From Nemania diffusa (taxonomy: Eukaryota; Ascomycota; Sordariomycetes; Xylariales; Xylariaceae), in contig JBBPUQ010000004.1 of the NCBI GenBank assembly GCA_038501195.1, forward strand, positions 434,001-498,000: 64,000 bases of DNA, read 5' to 3'. The position numbers were made by a program, and so were the translations under genes. The notes under the pieces are model-generated. The model had not been told where the DNA came from, did not search any database, and worked only from the letters and a program-made list of their open reading frames with translations. Below, one piece after another: positions 45,242-56,211 of the stretch (position 1 is its first letter; every line of letters starts with the position of its first letter).

Positions 45242-45425
45242 TATCAAATTTAATATATATACTTTAATTTTATATTAGTAACTAGTTTTAATTTAAAGCA
45301 ATTATTTAACAAGCTTTTTTTATATGTTATATAAACTACTTAATATTAGCTACATCGTTTATATAATCAATACGTGCTTTTTACGCATGGGCTTCAAGCT
45401 TTTTAAGAGAGGCTCAAATCCAACA
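45242..45425 (-). repeat. 184-bp LTR, outer end of the right copy, partly unmutated
   Basis: Read on the minus strand it starts TGTTGGATTTGAGCC and ends near AAATTTGATA. The part nearest host DNA (45340-45425) keeps G+C that the other three LTR copies have lost, so it gives the best view of the ancestral LTR. Confidence 0.87.
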
Positions 45426-45499
45426 CTAGCTGCCATGAAAGGTGGCAGGTATTATAGGCGGGGCCCTGTCAGCTCGCACTACCTACATTACCTACGCAT
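45426..45499 (+). promoter_or_regulatory. Remaining upstream DNA of the broken HET gene
   Basis: Only 74 bp of unique DNA with normal G+C lie between the LTR element and the first ATG of the HET gene (140 bp to the second). It contains CCTAC repeats (45481-45495) but no TATA box. The original promoter probably lay further left and was displaced by the insertion. Confidence 0.5.
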
Positions 45500-46592
45500 A
45501 TGACCTGTTGGTCATCTAATATTACCGTATATCGCTGCCCTCCAGCCCTTCATTATTCCCCGGTGATGTCCTCACAATCAAGTGAGGAGCATGGCTATCA
45601 TGTCGACCCTCATTTGGTCCTTTGTGCACTAGAGAAGATTAGGCTGGCTCAGAAACCGCCCCAAGTAGGGGACACAACGCTATGTAAATTATGCCTGAAC
45701 ATGAGTGTTCACATACTCCAAGGCGACAAATACTATCATATTGCTAATTTGTGGGATCTGCCTACATCGGCAAGGGGGTGCGCATTCTGCTCTCTCGTTG
45801 AACAGTGCATCCGAGCGCCAACGGCCGTAAACCGATTTACTTCGGACTTCGCAGGTGCCTTAGGGGCCGCGGGAATAGACGAGGATGAAGTAGTGCAGCT
45901 CGTCATAAGGCCTGATGAAAACTTACTCGACATGTGCTTCATAAGACAGGGTGATGCTGAGGAAGAGACGTTGACAACGTCGACCATCAGGTTATTTACA
46001 GACTCTCGTGAGCTAGTAGTGTTCTAGACAATTTTAACCTACCTGAGGCTAACTTATTATTACTTCTTGCAGTTGCATCTGATGGAGAAAGGGGTATTTC
46101 ACTTCCTTTGGGAATGGTTGTCTCACTTGTTCCGGACTTGAATAACATAGGTACGCTCGTGAAGAACTGGATGGAAGACTGTCGCTTCAGTCATCTAGAG
46201 TGCAATGCTCTAAAGCCAGCCACACAGTCACTTCTCCCTACAAGGGTGTTAGATCTCGACCAAGTTCATCGTACTGAGCGACTTCGGCTCTTTTGTACGG
46301 GAAGTGGCCCTGGCAAGTACATCGCATTGAGCCACAGCTGGGGTGGGCGCCAGCCAGCCAAGACTGTTAAATCGAACCTAGTGCCAAGGTGTGCTGGATT
46401 TCCGCTCTCTGAGCTGCCATTGACATTCCAGAATGCGATAGCCGTTGCAGCGGAGCTTGGGATACGATACATCTGGATTGACAGCTTGTGCATTGTACAA
46501 GACGACCCCGAAGACTGGAAGAGAGAAGCGGCAAAAATGGGGGATGTGTATCTCTATTTATATCTTACAATAGCAGCTACTTGAGCAGCTAA
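45500..46592 (+). pseudogene. HET-domain gene, 5' part, cut by a transposon
   Basis: Exon 1 runs from ATG 45500, or more likely ATG 45566 (MSSQSSEE), to 46007. A 65-bp intron follows (46008-46072: donor GTGAGC, branch CTAAC, acceptor GCAG, phase 1). Exon 2 starts at 46073. Numbered from 45566, the protein has paired CxxC motifs (CKLC, CAFC) in its first half. The HET domain then begins with ALSHSWGG (about 232-239) and continues to WIDSLCIVQD (about 282-291) and TIAAT. The frame then meets TGA at 46582, where HET proteins often have Trp, and the insertion starts at 46593. HET domains mediate non-self recognition and cell death in filamentous fungi. The gene continues at 54251. Without the insertion and with that stop read as Trp, it would code for about 671 residues. 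Confidence 0.85.
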
Positions 46593-49500
46593 TACATTTT
46601 CTTTTTTATTTATTGCCCGTATGTCTAGAACTGTTAGTATATAAGCGGACGCTGCACTAAAAACATTAACAACACTTTTTTTTAATATAATTTGCTTAAA
46701 ATACTAAAGATCCGTTTTTGCAAGCTTTATTTATAAATAACAGAGCTTTTTATATTATAACACTAGCTTGTTATATTAAACTTTTAATTTATTAAATAAA
46801 CAAAGCTTTTTATTTTGTTTAAAAATAATTTATAATATAAAAAAGTCAAAATTAGCAGTATATTTGCTTTTTTAAAAATAGCTATAAAAAAAAACATTGT
46901 TAAACTTGAGCTTTTTTTGCAAAAACTAGTTATAAACTACTTTATAAAAACAAAACACAACATTAAAATATAAAAAAAAATTTTTATAAGTTTTATTATT
47001 ATATTTAATAAATTTATTAAATTTTTTAATAAAATAAACTAAAGCTTTTAATAAAAACTTGCTAAAAAATTAATTAATAAAGTTAGTTAATATTTTAATA
47101 TTGTTGTTTTTATTAAATTAAAAAAAGCTATTTTAGTTTATTTATAATTATAATTTATTTATTTTTTTAATAATAAAACTATTACTAATAAAAAAAGTAT
47201 ATTTAATCGATTTATTTAAAAATATATAGTAAATAAATTTAGTATTTTTAATATTTATATTGTAGTAACTTATAAAACTAGTTATTTATTTGCTTTAAAT
47301 TTTAAAAACAAAATTTTTAAAAATAATATGTTTATTTTGTTTAAAATTTGTTTAATAGTTATAAATATTAAAAATTTATAAATTTTTATAAAAATAAACA
47401 AAAATAAACTAATTTATTGTTTTATATTTTTTATAATAAAAGTTGCTTTTTTAAAAAAATTAAAACTAAATACTAATAAAATTTTAAATATTTAAACTAT
47501 TAATATAAAATAATTAATTAAAATAGCAAAATTTACAACTAAAAACAAATTAATATTTTTAAAAATAAAAGCAATAATTTTTTAAATATTAAATATTAAC
47601 AAAATTAAGCTTTTTAAAATTTAAGTTATATATATTGTTATTAATATATTAATATTATTTTTTAATTATGTAAATATAAAAAAATATAACAATATTTTTT
47701 TAAATTAAATAATAAAAAAAACAAAAGTTTAAACTAAATATTAATTAATTAATATATATTAATTATAATATAATATTAATATTATTATAAATTTAGTTAT
47801 TTAAGTTATTTTATTTAAATATTTTATTAAAATGTTTTATTTTTTTTTTATAAGTTTTTTAGCTAAAAAAATAAACAAAAAGCTAATTATTATTAAATAT
47901 AAGTTATAAAGTTTTAATTGTTAAAGTTATTATATAGTTAAATATTATAATTAATATTTTTAGTATAAAAATTATAGTAATTATATTATAAATTATAAAA
48001 TAAATATTTATATAAAACTATTTAAATATATAAATTATTATAGCTTATTTTTAACAAATTATAACAAATATTTAGCTAAATTATATAAAACTAATAAAAA
48101 GTTAATTATATTTATAAAAATAAAATTTTAAATAATTAAATATATAAAAAGCTAAAAATATATAAAAAAAAGCTAATTTATAATAATAGTAAAAAATATT
48201 TTTTTTATAAATTTGAAAAAAAATTTAACAATTTAAAATAAAACTAAAGCTTTAAAAAAAATAAAAGTGCTTTAGCTAATTAAAAAATATAAAAAACTTA
48301 TTATAGCAAAATTTTTTTTTTATTAATATTTAAAGCTTTAAAAAAATTTAATATATTTAAATCGATTTTAAATAAAAATAGCAGTATTAATAACAATATA
48401 AAAAATATAAAAAAAATAATTATATTAAAAAATATAAAAGTAAGTTTTTTATAAAATAGTTTTTAAAATGTTTTAATATTTATTATAAAAAATAATTTAA
48501 TAGTTTTTTTTATAAGTATTTTTTGTTATAATAAAATTAATAATATTTAAACTATATAAAAAATTATAAAAATATATATAAATTTTTTTTTAAATTAAAA
48601 TAATAAAATATAATAATAAAAAATAGTAATAATAAAATTGCTAAATTAAATTATTAAAAGTTTTATATATAATTATTTATAATATATAAAAAGTTTAATT
48701 TATATATATTATTTTTTTGTAATATTATTAAAAAAAAAATATTAATATAGTGTTAATATAAAAACTTTAAATAGTTATAACAAAAAATATTTATATTTAA
48801 AATTATTTTAAATATATTTTTTATATTTTATTAAATTATTAAAACTATAAAACAAATAAATTATAAATAATAATATATATTAAAAAAAAAGTAAGCTTAA
48901 AAACAACTTTTAAAAAATCGATTTAGTTAAAAAATTTACTATAGTTTAATATTAATAATTATTTAATATTTTATTATTATAAAGCTTTAAATAATATAAA
49001 TATATTAAAATATATTTATTTGTTTAAATTTTTAGCTAATTATTTAATCGCTAACAATATTAATATAAAATATTTAAACTAAAAGCTAAAAATTACTTTT
49101 AAAAACAAAAAATATTTATTTTTTTTTTAGTTTTTTAAAACAAATATAAATTATATTAATAAATTAAATATATTTATTTATAAAAATAGCTATATTATAA
49201 ATTTACTGTTTTTAAATATATTTTTTATAAAAATATATATTAATAAAAATTATATTTTAAAATTAAACTATTACTTTATAAAAATAAAATTTTTAAACTA
49301 TAAATATAAGTTTATTTTAAAATAAATAAAATAAAAAATAAAAAAAAACTAGTTAAACAAACTTATTAATTTAGTAAAAATTTTAATGTTATTAATACTA
49401 GATTTTATTTAAAACGTTTAATTTTAAAAAATTAAAGCAATAGTTATAGTATTAGCTATAATATTAATTAATATAATATAAACAATAAAAATTAACTATT

Positions 49501-51773
49501 ACAAAAAAAGTAAGTTAATTTTGTAATAAATAAAAAAGTACAAAAAAACTTATTATATTTAAAAGCAGTTTTAAAAAACTACGTTAATAAAAAATTAAAT
49601 TTAAAACAAATTTATAATTAAAAAAAAAAAATTTTTAATAATAATTAAACAAATTAAACAAAAATATTAAAAGCTTAAAATAAATAAAATTAAAACTAAT
49701 AAAAATTTTTATAGTTTAATTAAATAATATAAATTATATTTATAATAAAAAATATTTTTATTAAAAAATTTAATAATAAAACAAAAAATAAATAATAAAT
49801 TAAAAAAAGTTTAATTATTATATAATAATATTTTAAAATGTTTTAATATAAACAATAATTTATTAAATAAAAACTTTAAAACTATAAAACATTTTTTTTA
49901 AAATATTAAAATTATATAAAAAAAGATTTACTGTTTTATATATAACGTTATTTTAACTTTTTTAAATAAAAATAATATTATAGCTTATATAATTAAAATA
50001 TATTAAAACTATATAAACAAATATTACAAACAATTAAATAAAAAAATTTTTAAAATAAAATATTTTTTTATAATTTAAAAAATAACTTAAATTATAATAA
50101 TTTTTAAAATAAAAAAAACTAACTTTTTTTTATTTAAATTATTTAAATTAATCGCTTTATTATTTTATATAAATAAAAGTTATAAAAAACTAATAATATA
50201 ATATATAATATAAATAAACTTAAAAAAAAAAATTTTTAAATTATAATATATAAAAGCTTTATTTATTTATTTAGCAATAGATTTAATAGCTAGTTTTATT
50301 TATAAAGCAAAGTTAATAATTATAGTTAAAAAAAAAGCGACTTTAATAACTTTAAATATATAAAAAACATTTAATATTTTATTATAAAATAAGTTATTAA
50401 AGCATATAATTAAACAGAAATAATTAAATATAGTTTTTTAGCTAATAAATAGCTTTTTTATAAAATAAAATATTTAAACTAAACTAAAAAATAACTTTAT
50501 TAAAGCTTAAATATAAAAATATAAAATTTTTTAAAAGTTTTTTTAATTTTTTATATTATATATATTATATATAATAAAGCTAATAAATAATAATAATAGT
50601 TATTAAAAATATATAAACAATATTGCAGTTTTAAAAATTACTAATATATTAAAAAAAAGTATTAAGTTAGTTTAAAAAAAAGTTGAAAAAATTTTAAGCT
50701 ATAAACATAAAAACAAAATATTTTTTATTTTAAAAAAAATAAAAGCGATTTATTTTTTAAAAAGGTATAAAAATATTAATTTAAAAATTGCTATTATAGT
50801 AGAAATAATTATTTTTATTTTATTTTTTAATATAATTATAAACAACTTTTAAATAAAACAAATATTATATAAGTTTTAACTAATGTTTTAATAATTTAAA
50901 ATTTAATTTAATAAAAAGTTTTATTTTAAATAATATATAAAAAAGCAAGTAATTATTATAATAAAAATTTTTAATTATATTAAAACATTTTTAGTTATAA
51001 AAAAAAGCTTTTTTATAACTATTTTATAAAAAGCTGTTAAAACAATAATATTTTTAGCACTATTATATAAATATAAAATATAATATAAAAAAAAAACTAA
51101 ACTAATTATATATAAAGTTTTTAATTAGTTAGTTAATATTAATATTTAATTAAATATATATATTAAGTTTATATAAAAAGTTTTAATTAAAATTGCTAAA
51201 AAAATATTATTAATATAAAAAATATAGTTTAATATAACTTTTTTTATAAATAATAAATTTTTAACAGTTTAATTTATACTAAATAAAACTAAACTAAAGT
51301 TTATATATTAAATTAATATAGTAATAAAAAGTTATTTTTTAATTATTAAAATAAACTTAAAAGTTATTAGTTAAAATAAAAACATTAGCTACTAATAAAA
51401 GTAAAAATTAAATATATAGTTAATAAAACAATTACTTTTAAAAATAAAAAAACTAATGTTTTATTTTTTATATTATTTTTTAAATTTATTATATAAACTT
51501 ATAAACAAAATAAACAAAAAAACTATTTTTATATAGTTTAAAAAATAATTTAAAAGCTTATTAATTTTTAATATAACTATATTTTTAAATAGTTTTAAAA
51601 CAAAAAATAGCAAGTTTAAATATAAGTTTATTATTTATAAAAAATTAACTAAAATAGCTAAAAAATATAAAAATATAAATTTAATTAAAAATATATTTAA
51701 TATTAAAAAAATTAAAACTTTTAAAAGTTTTTAAAAAGTAATAAAAATATATTTAATAAACAATATTATAATT

Positions 51774-51797
51774 TATATTAATAATATAGTTATAATT
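51774..51797 (+). other. Possible reverse-transcriptase active-site relic
   Basis: The plus frame reads Tyr-Ile-Asn-Asn-Ile-Val-Ile-Ile. If the two AAT codons were GAT before RIP (G-to-A), this is YIDDIVI, the catalytic motif of Ty3/gypsy-type reverse transcriptases. About 30 codons later the same frame reads YNIKFK then a stop and Cys, which fits the conserved stretch after the active site in that group. Motif only, read through stops that RIP would create. No LTR was found to go with it. Confidence 0.4.
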
Positions 51798-53289
51798 TAG
51801 TTTTTTTAAAAAAATATTTTAATTATTTTATAAAAAATATTTATTTAGATTTATAAACTAATAAAAAAATATAACATTAAATTTAAATAATGCTTAAAAT
51901 ATATAAATATATAAAGTAATAAAAAAACTAATATATTTATAAAAAATATAATTAAAAAAAAAAAATTTAATTTTAAGTTTATATAATTTATAATATTAAA
52001 TATTAAGTTTATATTAAAATAAATTATTAAAAATATAGTAAAAACTTAATAAAACAACAATTTATTAATATTAAATAAAAAAAGTAAAAATATAAAAGTT
52101 ATTTAATTTTATAACTATAAAACAATTAAAATTAAATATATTTTAAATTGTTATTTAAAAGTTTTTTAGTTTTTTTAAAATATATTAAACAAATATTTTA
52201 AATATTTAATAAATTATAAAAATTATAACTAATATTATAACAAATTTTATTATTATAAAACTAAAAAATACTATTTATATAAAAAAATTAATAAATAATA
52301 AAACTTTTATTTTAAAACTTATAACTATTTAATATATTATATAAATTTATAATATTAATAATAATATTAATTAAAACTATTATAATTTAAATTTAAATAA
52401 AATAATTAAAAATAAAAAAAAAATAACTAATTTATAAAATTTTATAAACTAAACTTATAAAACTTATATAAATATAACAGTTATTTTATATAGCTATTAT
52501 AATATTTTAAAAAATTTTAAAAGTTTTATATAATTATAAAATATTTTATTAAAATATGTTTTTTATTTATAGCATAAAAAATATATTATAAAAACTATTT
52601 TAAACTTTTTAAAAAAAACTTAAACTTTAAAAATTTAAAATTAAAAATAATTATTTTAATTTTATTTATAATATAATAAATATATTTTAAATAGTAATAA
52701 TTTTAAAAAAATTTATTTTAAAAAAAATTGTTTTTAATTATATATTAAAAACTTTTTTTATTTGTAAAAACTTTTTTTTGTTTTTATTTATTATAACTAA
52801 GTTTTTATATAATTTATTTTAAAGCAGAAATTTTTAATTTATTATTTTTTTTTTTAAATTTAAATAAACTTTAATTTAATTATTTAAAAAAAAATATATA
52901 AACTTTAAACTATTATTAAAACTAATTTAGTAATATTAACAATAAATAAACTATTAAACTTTTTTATAATAAAATAAATAATTGTTATAAAAAATATTAT
53001 AATTTAATATATAATATTAAAAATATAAGCTATATTAATTTTTTAAATAAAATATTAAATTTTAAATAAAACTAAAATTTTTAATTATAAATATTTTTGT
53101 AAAAAAAATTAAATAAATATATTATTTTATATATTTTATTTTAAATAAAAAAACTTATTTAAAACTATTTTAAATAAAAAAATTTGTTTAAAATAAATAT
53201 TTACTAGTTTTAAATTAGCTTTAAAACTGCAAATTTTAAATTTATTTTTTAACTTTTAAAAAAAGTTTTAAAAATTTATAACTTTAGTA

Positions 53290-53540
53290 TATTATTACTA
53301 AAAAAAAAAAAAAAATTTTTTTAAACTTTTAAATTTTTTTAATTAATTAATAATAATATTTATTTTTATTATTACTTGTAAAAATTGCTAGTTTTTTATT
53401 TTTATATTTATAATAAAAAAGTTACTATTTTTTTTATTACTAAAAAAGTAAACAGTTTTTTAGTTTTTATTTTTTTTTTTTTTATTATTAAAAGCTGTTA
53501 TTTTTTTATTTTAAACTTGTTATATATTTTTAATACTTTT

Positions 53541-53571
<31 letters not shown>

Positions 53572-53830
53572 CTAATAATTTATTACTTTAGTTTTTTTAT
53601 TTACTTGTTTGCTTAAATCTTTTTTTTATTTATTTGCTTTTTTTTTAAAAAAAAAGCTTTTTATTATTTATACTTTAATTTTTTTTTTTTTTTTTTTATA
53701 CTTTTTGTTTTTTATATTTTTTATTTTTTATACTTTTTGTTTTTTATATTTTTTGTTTTATATGCTATATTTTATATTTTTAAATATTTTTAAACATTTT
53801 TATTACTTTTTATTACTTTAGTAATATTAT
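53290..53830. repeat. T-rich low-complexity tract
   Basis: Long runs of T broken by short A-rich pieces and repeats of the type TTTTTTATACTTTTTG. It opens Phe/Leu-rich frames of about 70 codons that are not genes. It lies in the last part of the HET-gene insertion. Confidence 0.7.
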
Positions 53831-54250
53831 AAAATTTAGTTTTTATTATTTAAATTATATTTAATAAAATTATTTAATACTATTTTTTAACTTTTTAAAT
53901 GTAATATTTTTTTTAATTTTATAAATATAAAAAAGTTAAATATAATATATAAAAAAGTTTATTTTTTTATATATTATTAGTCTGTTTAAATTATATTATA
54001 TTATTAAATAAACTATATTATGTTTTTTTAAATAAACCAAATATATAAAGCACAAAAGTTTTAATTAAAATAAACACAAAGTTATAACTTAACTGTTTAC
54101 GAAATAAAAATATAATTACTAAAACTACTATATATATAAAATAAAATAATAAACAGCTAGCTACGTTTATAGTGCTTTTGCGGAAGCTAGGACTAACTGC
54201 TACACAGTTTAGACCTTAGACATTAAAAACAATCCATCTATCCATCTATC

Positions 54251-55314
54251 GAGCAGCTAACAGTAAAGCCGGCTTCTTTGGATCTTGTAATTTTACCCAA
54301 ACAGTAAAGCTACATAATATAGCACAGGGAGTGCATAGTTTATCCACTCGAAGTATCTACGCATGCCAGCGCAGGAGCTTCTCTGATGACGTCGATGACG
54401 GGCCATTAAGTCGTCGAGCCTGGGTCCTCCAAGAAAGGGTGTTATCCCCGCGAACGCTTCACTTCACTGAGCGGCAGGTGTACTGGGAATGCTGGCAATA
54501 CCATCAAGGTGAAGATCTCGAGTATCAGTACCTAGGTGTAATGAAAAAGGACGCCTACCCAGTCGGGCTCTCCCCCAACTCACTATTGCGCGACGAAGTC
54601 CCTCCTAGCTCTGAGTTACCGCAGGGCTGGTGGTACATGTCCTCGGAGTATACCAGCTGTGGTCTCACGTTCCAGGAAGACAAGTTAATTGCGATCAGCG
54701 GATTAGTAAAAAAGCTAGAATCTCGGCTACATATAACCTACATGAAAGGGGTCTGGAAGGAATTATTACACCACAGCGTGCTCTGGTCGGCTCGCACAGA
54801 AGACTTAGAATACTTACCCCTGGTTGGGGCACCTTCTTGGAGCTGGGCTAGCCGCAAGGGCCCTATTAATTACTTACAGCTTTACGACTACGAACCGGTC
54901 TCTCAGTTCGCGATTCGCGAGACCAGCGAGACAGAGTCTTCCGGACCGCCCCTTATTCATGCGGCGCTAGCAACACTTAGTCCGCAAATTCGCATTGGCG
55001 ACGTGAGATGGAGTGATCCCACAAGGGACCAAATAGCTTTCCCACCTGAGCTTGACTACTTTGCGACGAGATACAGAATGGTTCAGAGCCATGAGGGTGA
55101 TGTCGTCGGATGGATCACCCTAGATATTGGGATTGAATCCCAGACCGAGATTCTACAACTATTCTGGGTGCTAGTTGCAAAAAGCTCAGATCAACATTCA
55201 CATTCGCATCTGGACGCGGACCCCAATATCCTTACAGTGAGTAACAATACGCCTCGCGCTATTATAAGGCCTCTTCGTCTCCGAGCTAGGAGACAAATAA
55301 AGGGCGATTGGTAG
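54251..55314 (+). pseudogene. HET-domain gene, 3' part, cut by a transposon
   Basis: Continuation of the gene begun at 45500, in frame from AAC AGT AAA GCC (54259 onward) to TAG at 55312. It carries the second half of the HET domain and the C-terminal region. Key stretches are PLSRRAWVLQERVLSPRTLHF, YTSCGLTFQEDKLIAISGL and APSWSWAS, all matched by similar stretches in the intact neighbour at 56212-58478. No further frame damage is visible, so the loss of function is recent or the stretch has not had time to decay. It has no ATG suited to independent expression near its start. Confidence 0.87.
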
Positions 55315-56211
55315 CTAACATGCGAATCGTAGTCTCATCCCGAGGGAGAGAAGCGTCACTACTGCCTACTTGTCCGAAAGGACAATGATAGGTCATATAA
55401 ACGAGTGGGGGTTGGGTCTATTGGATCTATTCAATACCTCGAATACTGCAACCAAAGCGTACTCATTTCTTAGGAACAAACACGACGCTCGTACGATACC
55501 GCTTCTTCGGAACATAATCTCTCAAACCTAGAGTCCTCAGAGCATCGAGATAATAGATATTAGCGTTGACCGACATAATTCTAAGTATACATAACTGGAT
55601 TTTCAAGAAAAGAAAAGTAAAGGAAGAAAGGGGATGACTGGGTAAGAAGCCTGCCTATGGGAGTACTAACTACATAACAAGGAATGGGAATATGCGCATG
55701 AAAAATGCTGAAAACGAGCCCTTTGGCAACTACATAGACTCTGTAGATCTGTAGCTCCATTTAGTCGACCTGACCTCCCCGCACTTGGCCTAAAATAACA
55801 GCTTTGTAGCTTCTAAGATCTAGCTTGAGTGTATTCTGCTACTGTATATTCCAAGTCACTGGTATACACGAGCTTACGATACTAGTTCAGGCAGAGGATT
55901 AAAAAAAACACTTACCACTGCATATAACACACTACCTATGCGCTGCACTGCTTGACGATTCACTCTAGTTATCCAATGCGAAAAAATATGCTGATAAAGG
56001 CCTAATTTTTCTAGCGGGGCAGGACCATGAACGTGAAAAGGTTGTAAAAACCTCACGACGTTTATTAATCCTCTATTATCTACCCCGATAGTGTTCCCGC
56101 TCCGAGAAATCACAAGTTCAACGGGAACGAAGATTATACTTGTCCGATGTACATTGGCATAGTCACTCGATATTAATCCCCCACCTAAGTGACGAGGTCC
56201 TGGCCGTAGTC
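55315..56211. other. Intergenic DNA between the two HET genes
   Basis: About 900 bp of normal composition. Short frames only. It would hold the 3' end of the first HET gene and the promoter of the second. No repeat or RNA gene seen. Confidence 0.5.

Larger units (their letters stand above)
2900..45425. other. AT-rich RIP-mutated transposon block
   Basis: About 42.5 kb with almost only A and T. The remaining C is mostly followed by T and the remaining G mostly preceded by A; CpA and TpG are rare. Wherever two repeat copies can be aligned, the differences are mainly C/T or G/A. This is the mark of RIP, which in Pezizomycotina mutates C to T in repeats, preferring CpA. No gene survives: the longest open frames are Lys/Asn/Ile or Phe/Leu low-complexity text. 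Internal repeats show stacked LTR retrotransposons, listed separately. The left edge is gradual (2700-2950); the right edge is sharp and lies within an LTR (45340-45425). Confidence 0.9.
38104..45425 (-). mobile_element. LTR retrotransposon, right copy of the inverted pair, unbroken
   Basis: 7,322 bp, the reverse complement of the 24186-38017 element along its whole length. LTRs of 184 bp lie at 38104-38287 and 45242-45425. TTAGT at 38099-38103 and CTAGC at 45426-45430 form the target duplication, with the AT-rich side changed by C-to-T and its complement-type partner. The last 85 bp or so of the outer LTR have normal G+C. It ends 74 bp before the first possible start of the HET gene, so it occupies that gene's upstream region. 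The minus sign is relative to the left copy. Confidence 0.87.
46593..54250 (+). mobile_element. 7.66-kb AT-rich retroelement-like insertion inside the HET gene
   Basis: GAGCAGCTAA occurs immediately before (46583-46592) and after (54251-54260) the insertion, and the HET reading frame continues across it. The first and last ~100 bp keep G+C; the rest is RIP-degraded. I see no direct terminal repeats and no convincing inverted ones. The right end is (CCATCTAT)x2-C, a short simple repeat like the tails of non-LTR elements. A reverse-transcriptase-like relic lies at 51774 on the plus strand. An alternative 8-bp duplication AGCAGCTA (46572-46579 and 54252-54259) would suit a hAT DNA transposon instead. 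Class left open; a retroelement is slightly favoured. Confidence 0.75.

Noticed and set aside
2900..45425. Mitochondrial DNA insertion
   Set aside because: Explained by ordered LTR elements with target duplications; no mitochondrial genes, tRNAs or rRNAs are visible.
2900..45425. Centromere
   Set aside because: AT-rich RIPed retroelement stacks form centromeres in some fungi, but nothing here separates a centromere from an ordinary AT-rich block. CENP-A mapping would decide.
53385..53821. Two Phe/Leu-rich frames of about 70 codons
   Set aside because: Products of a T-rich tract inside a RIP-degraded transposon; no real protein composition.
46593..54250. Terminal inverted repeats of the HET-gene insertion
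   Set aside because: Loose resemblance between the sequences near 46640 and the complement of 54180 does not hold as an alignment and is not at the ends.
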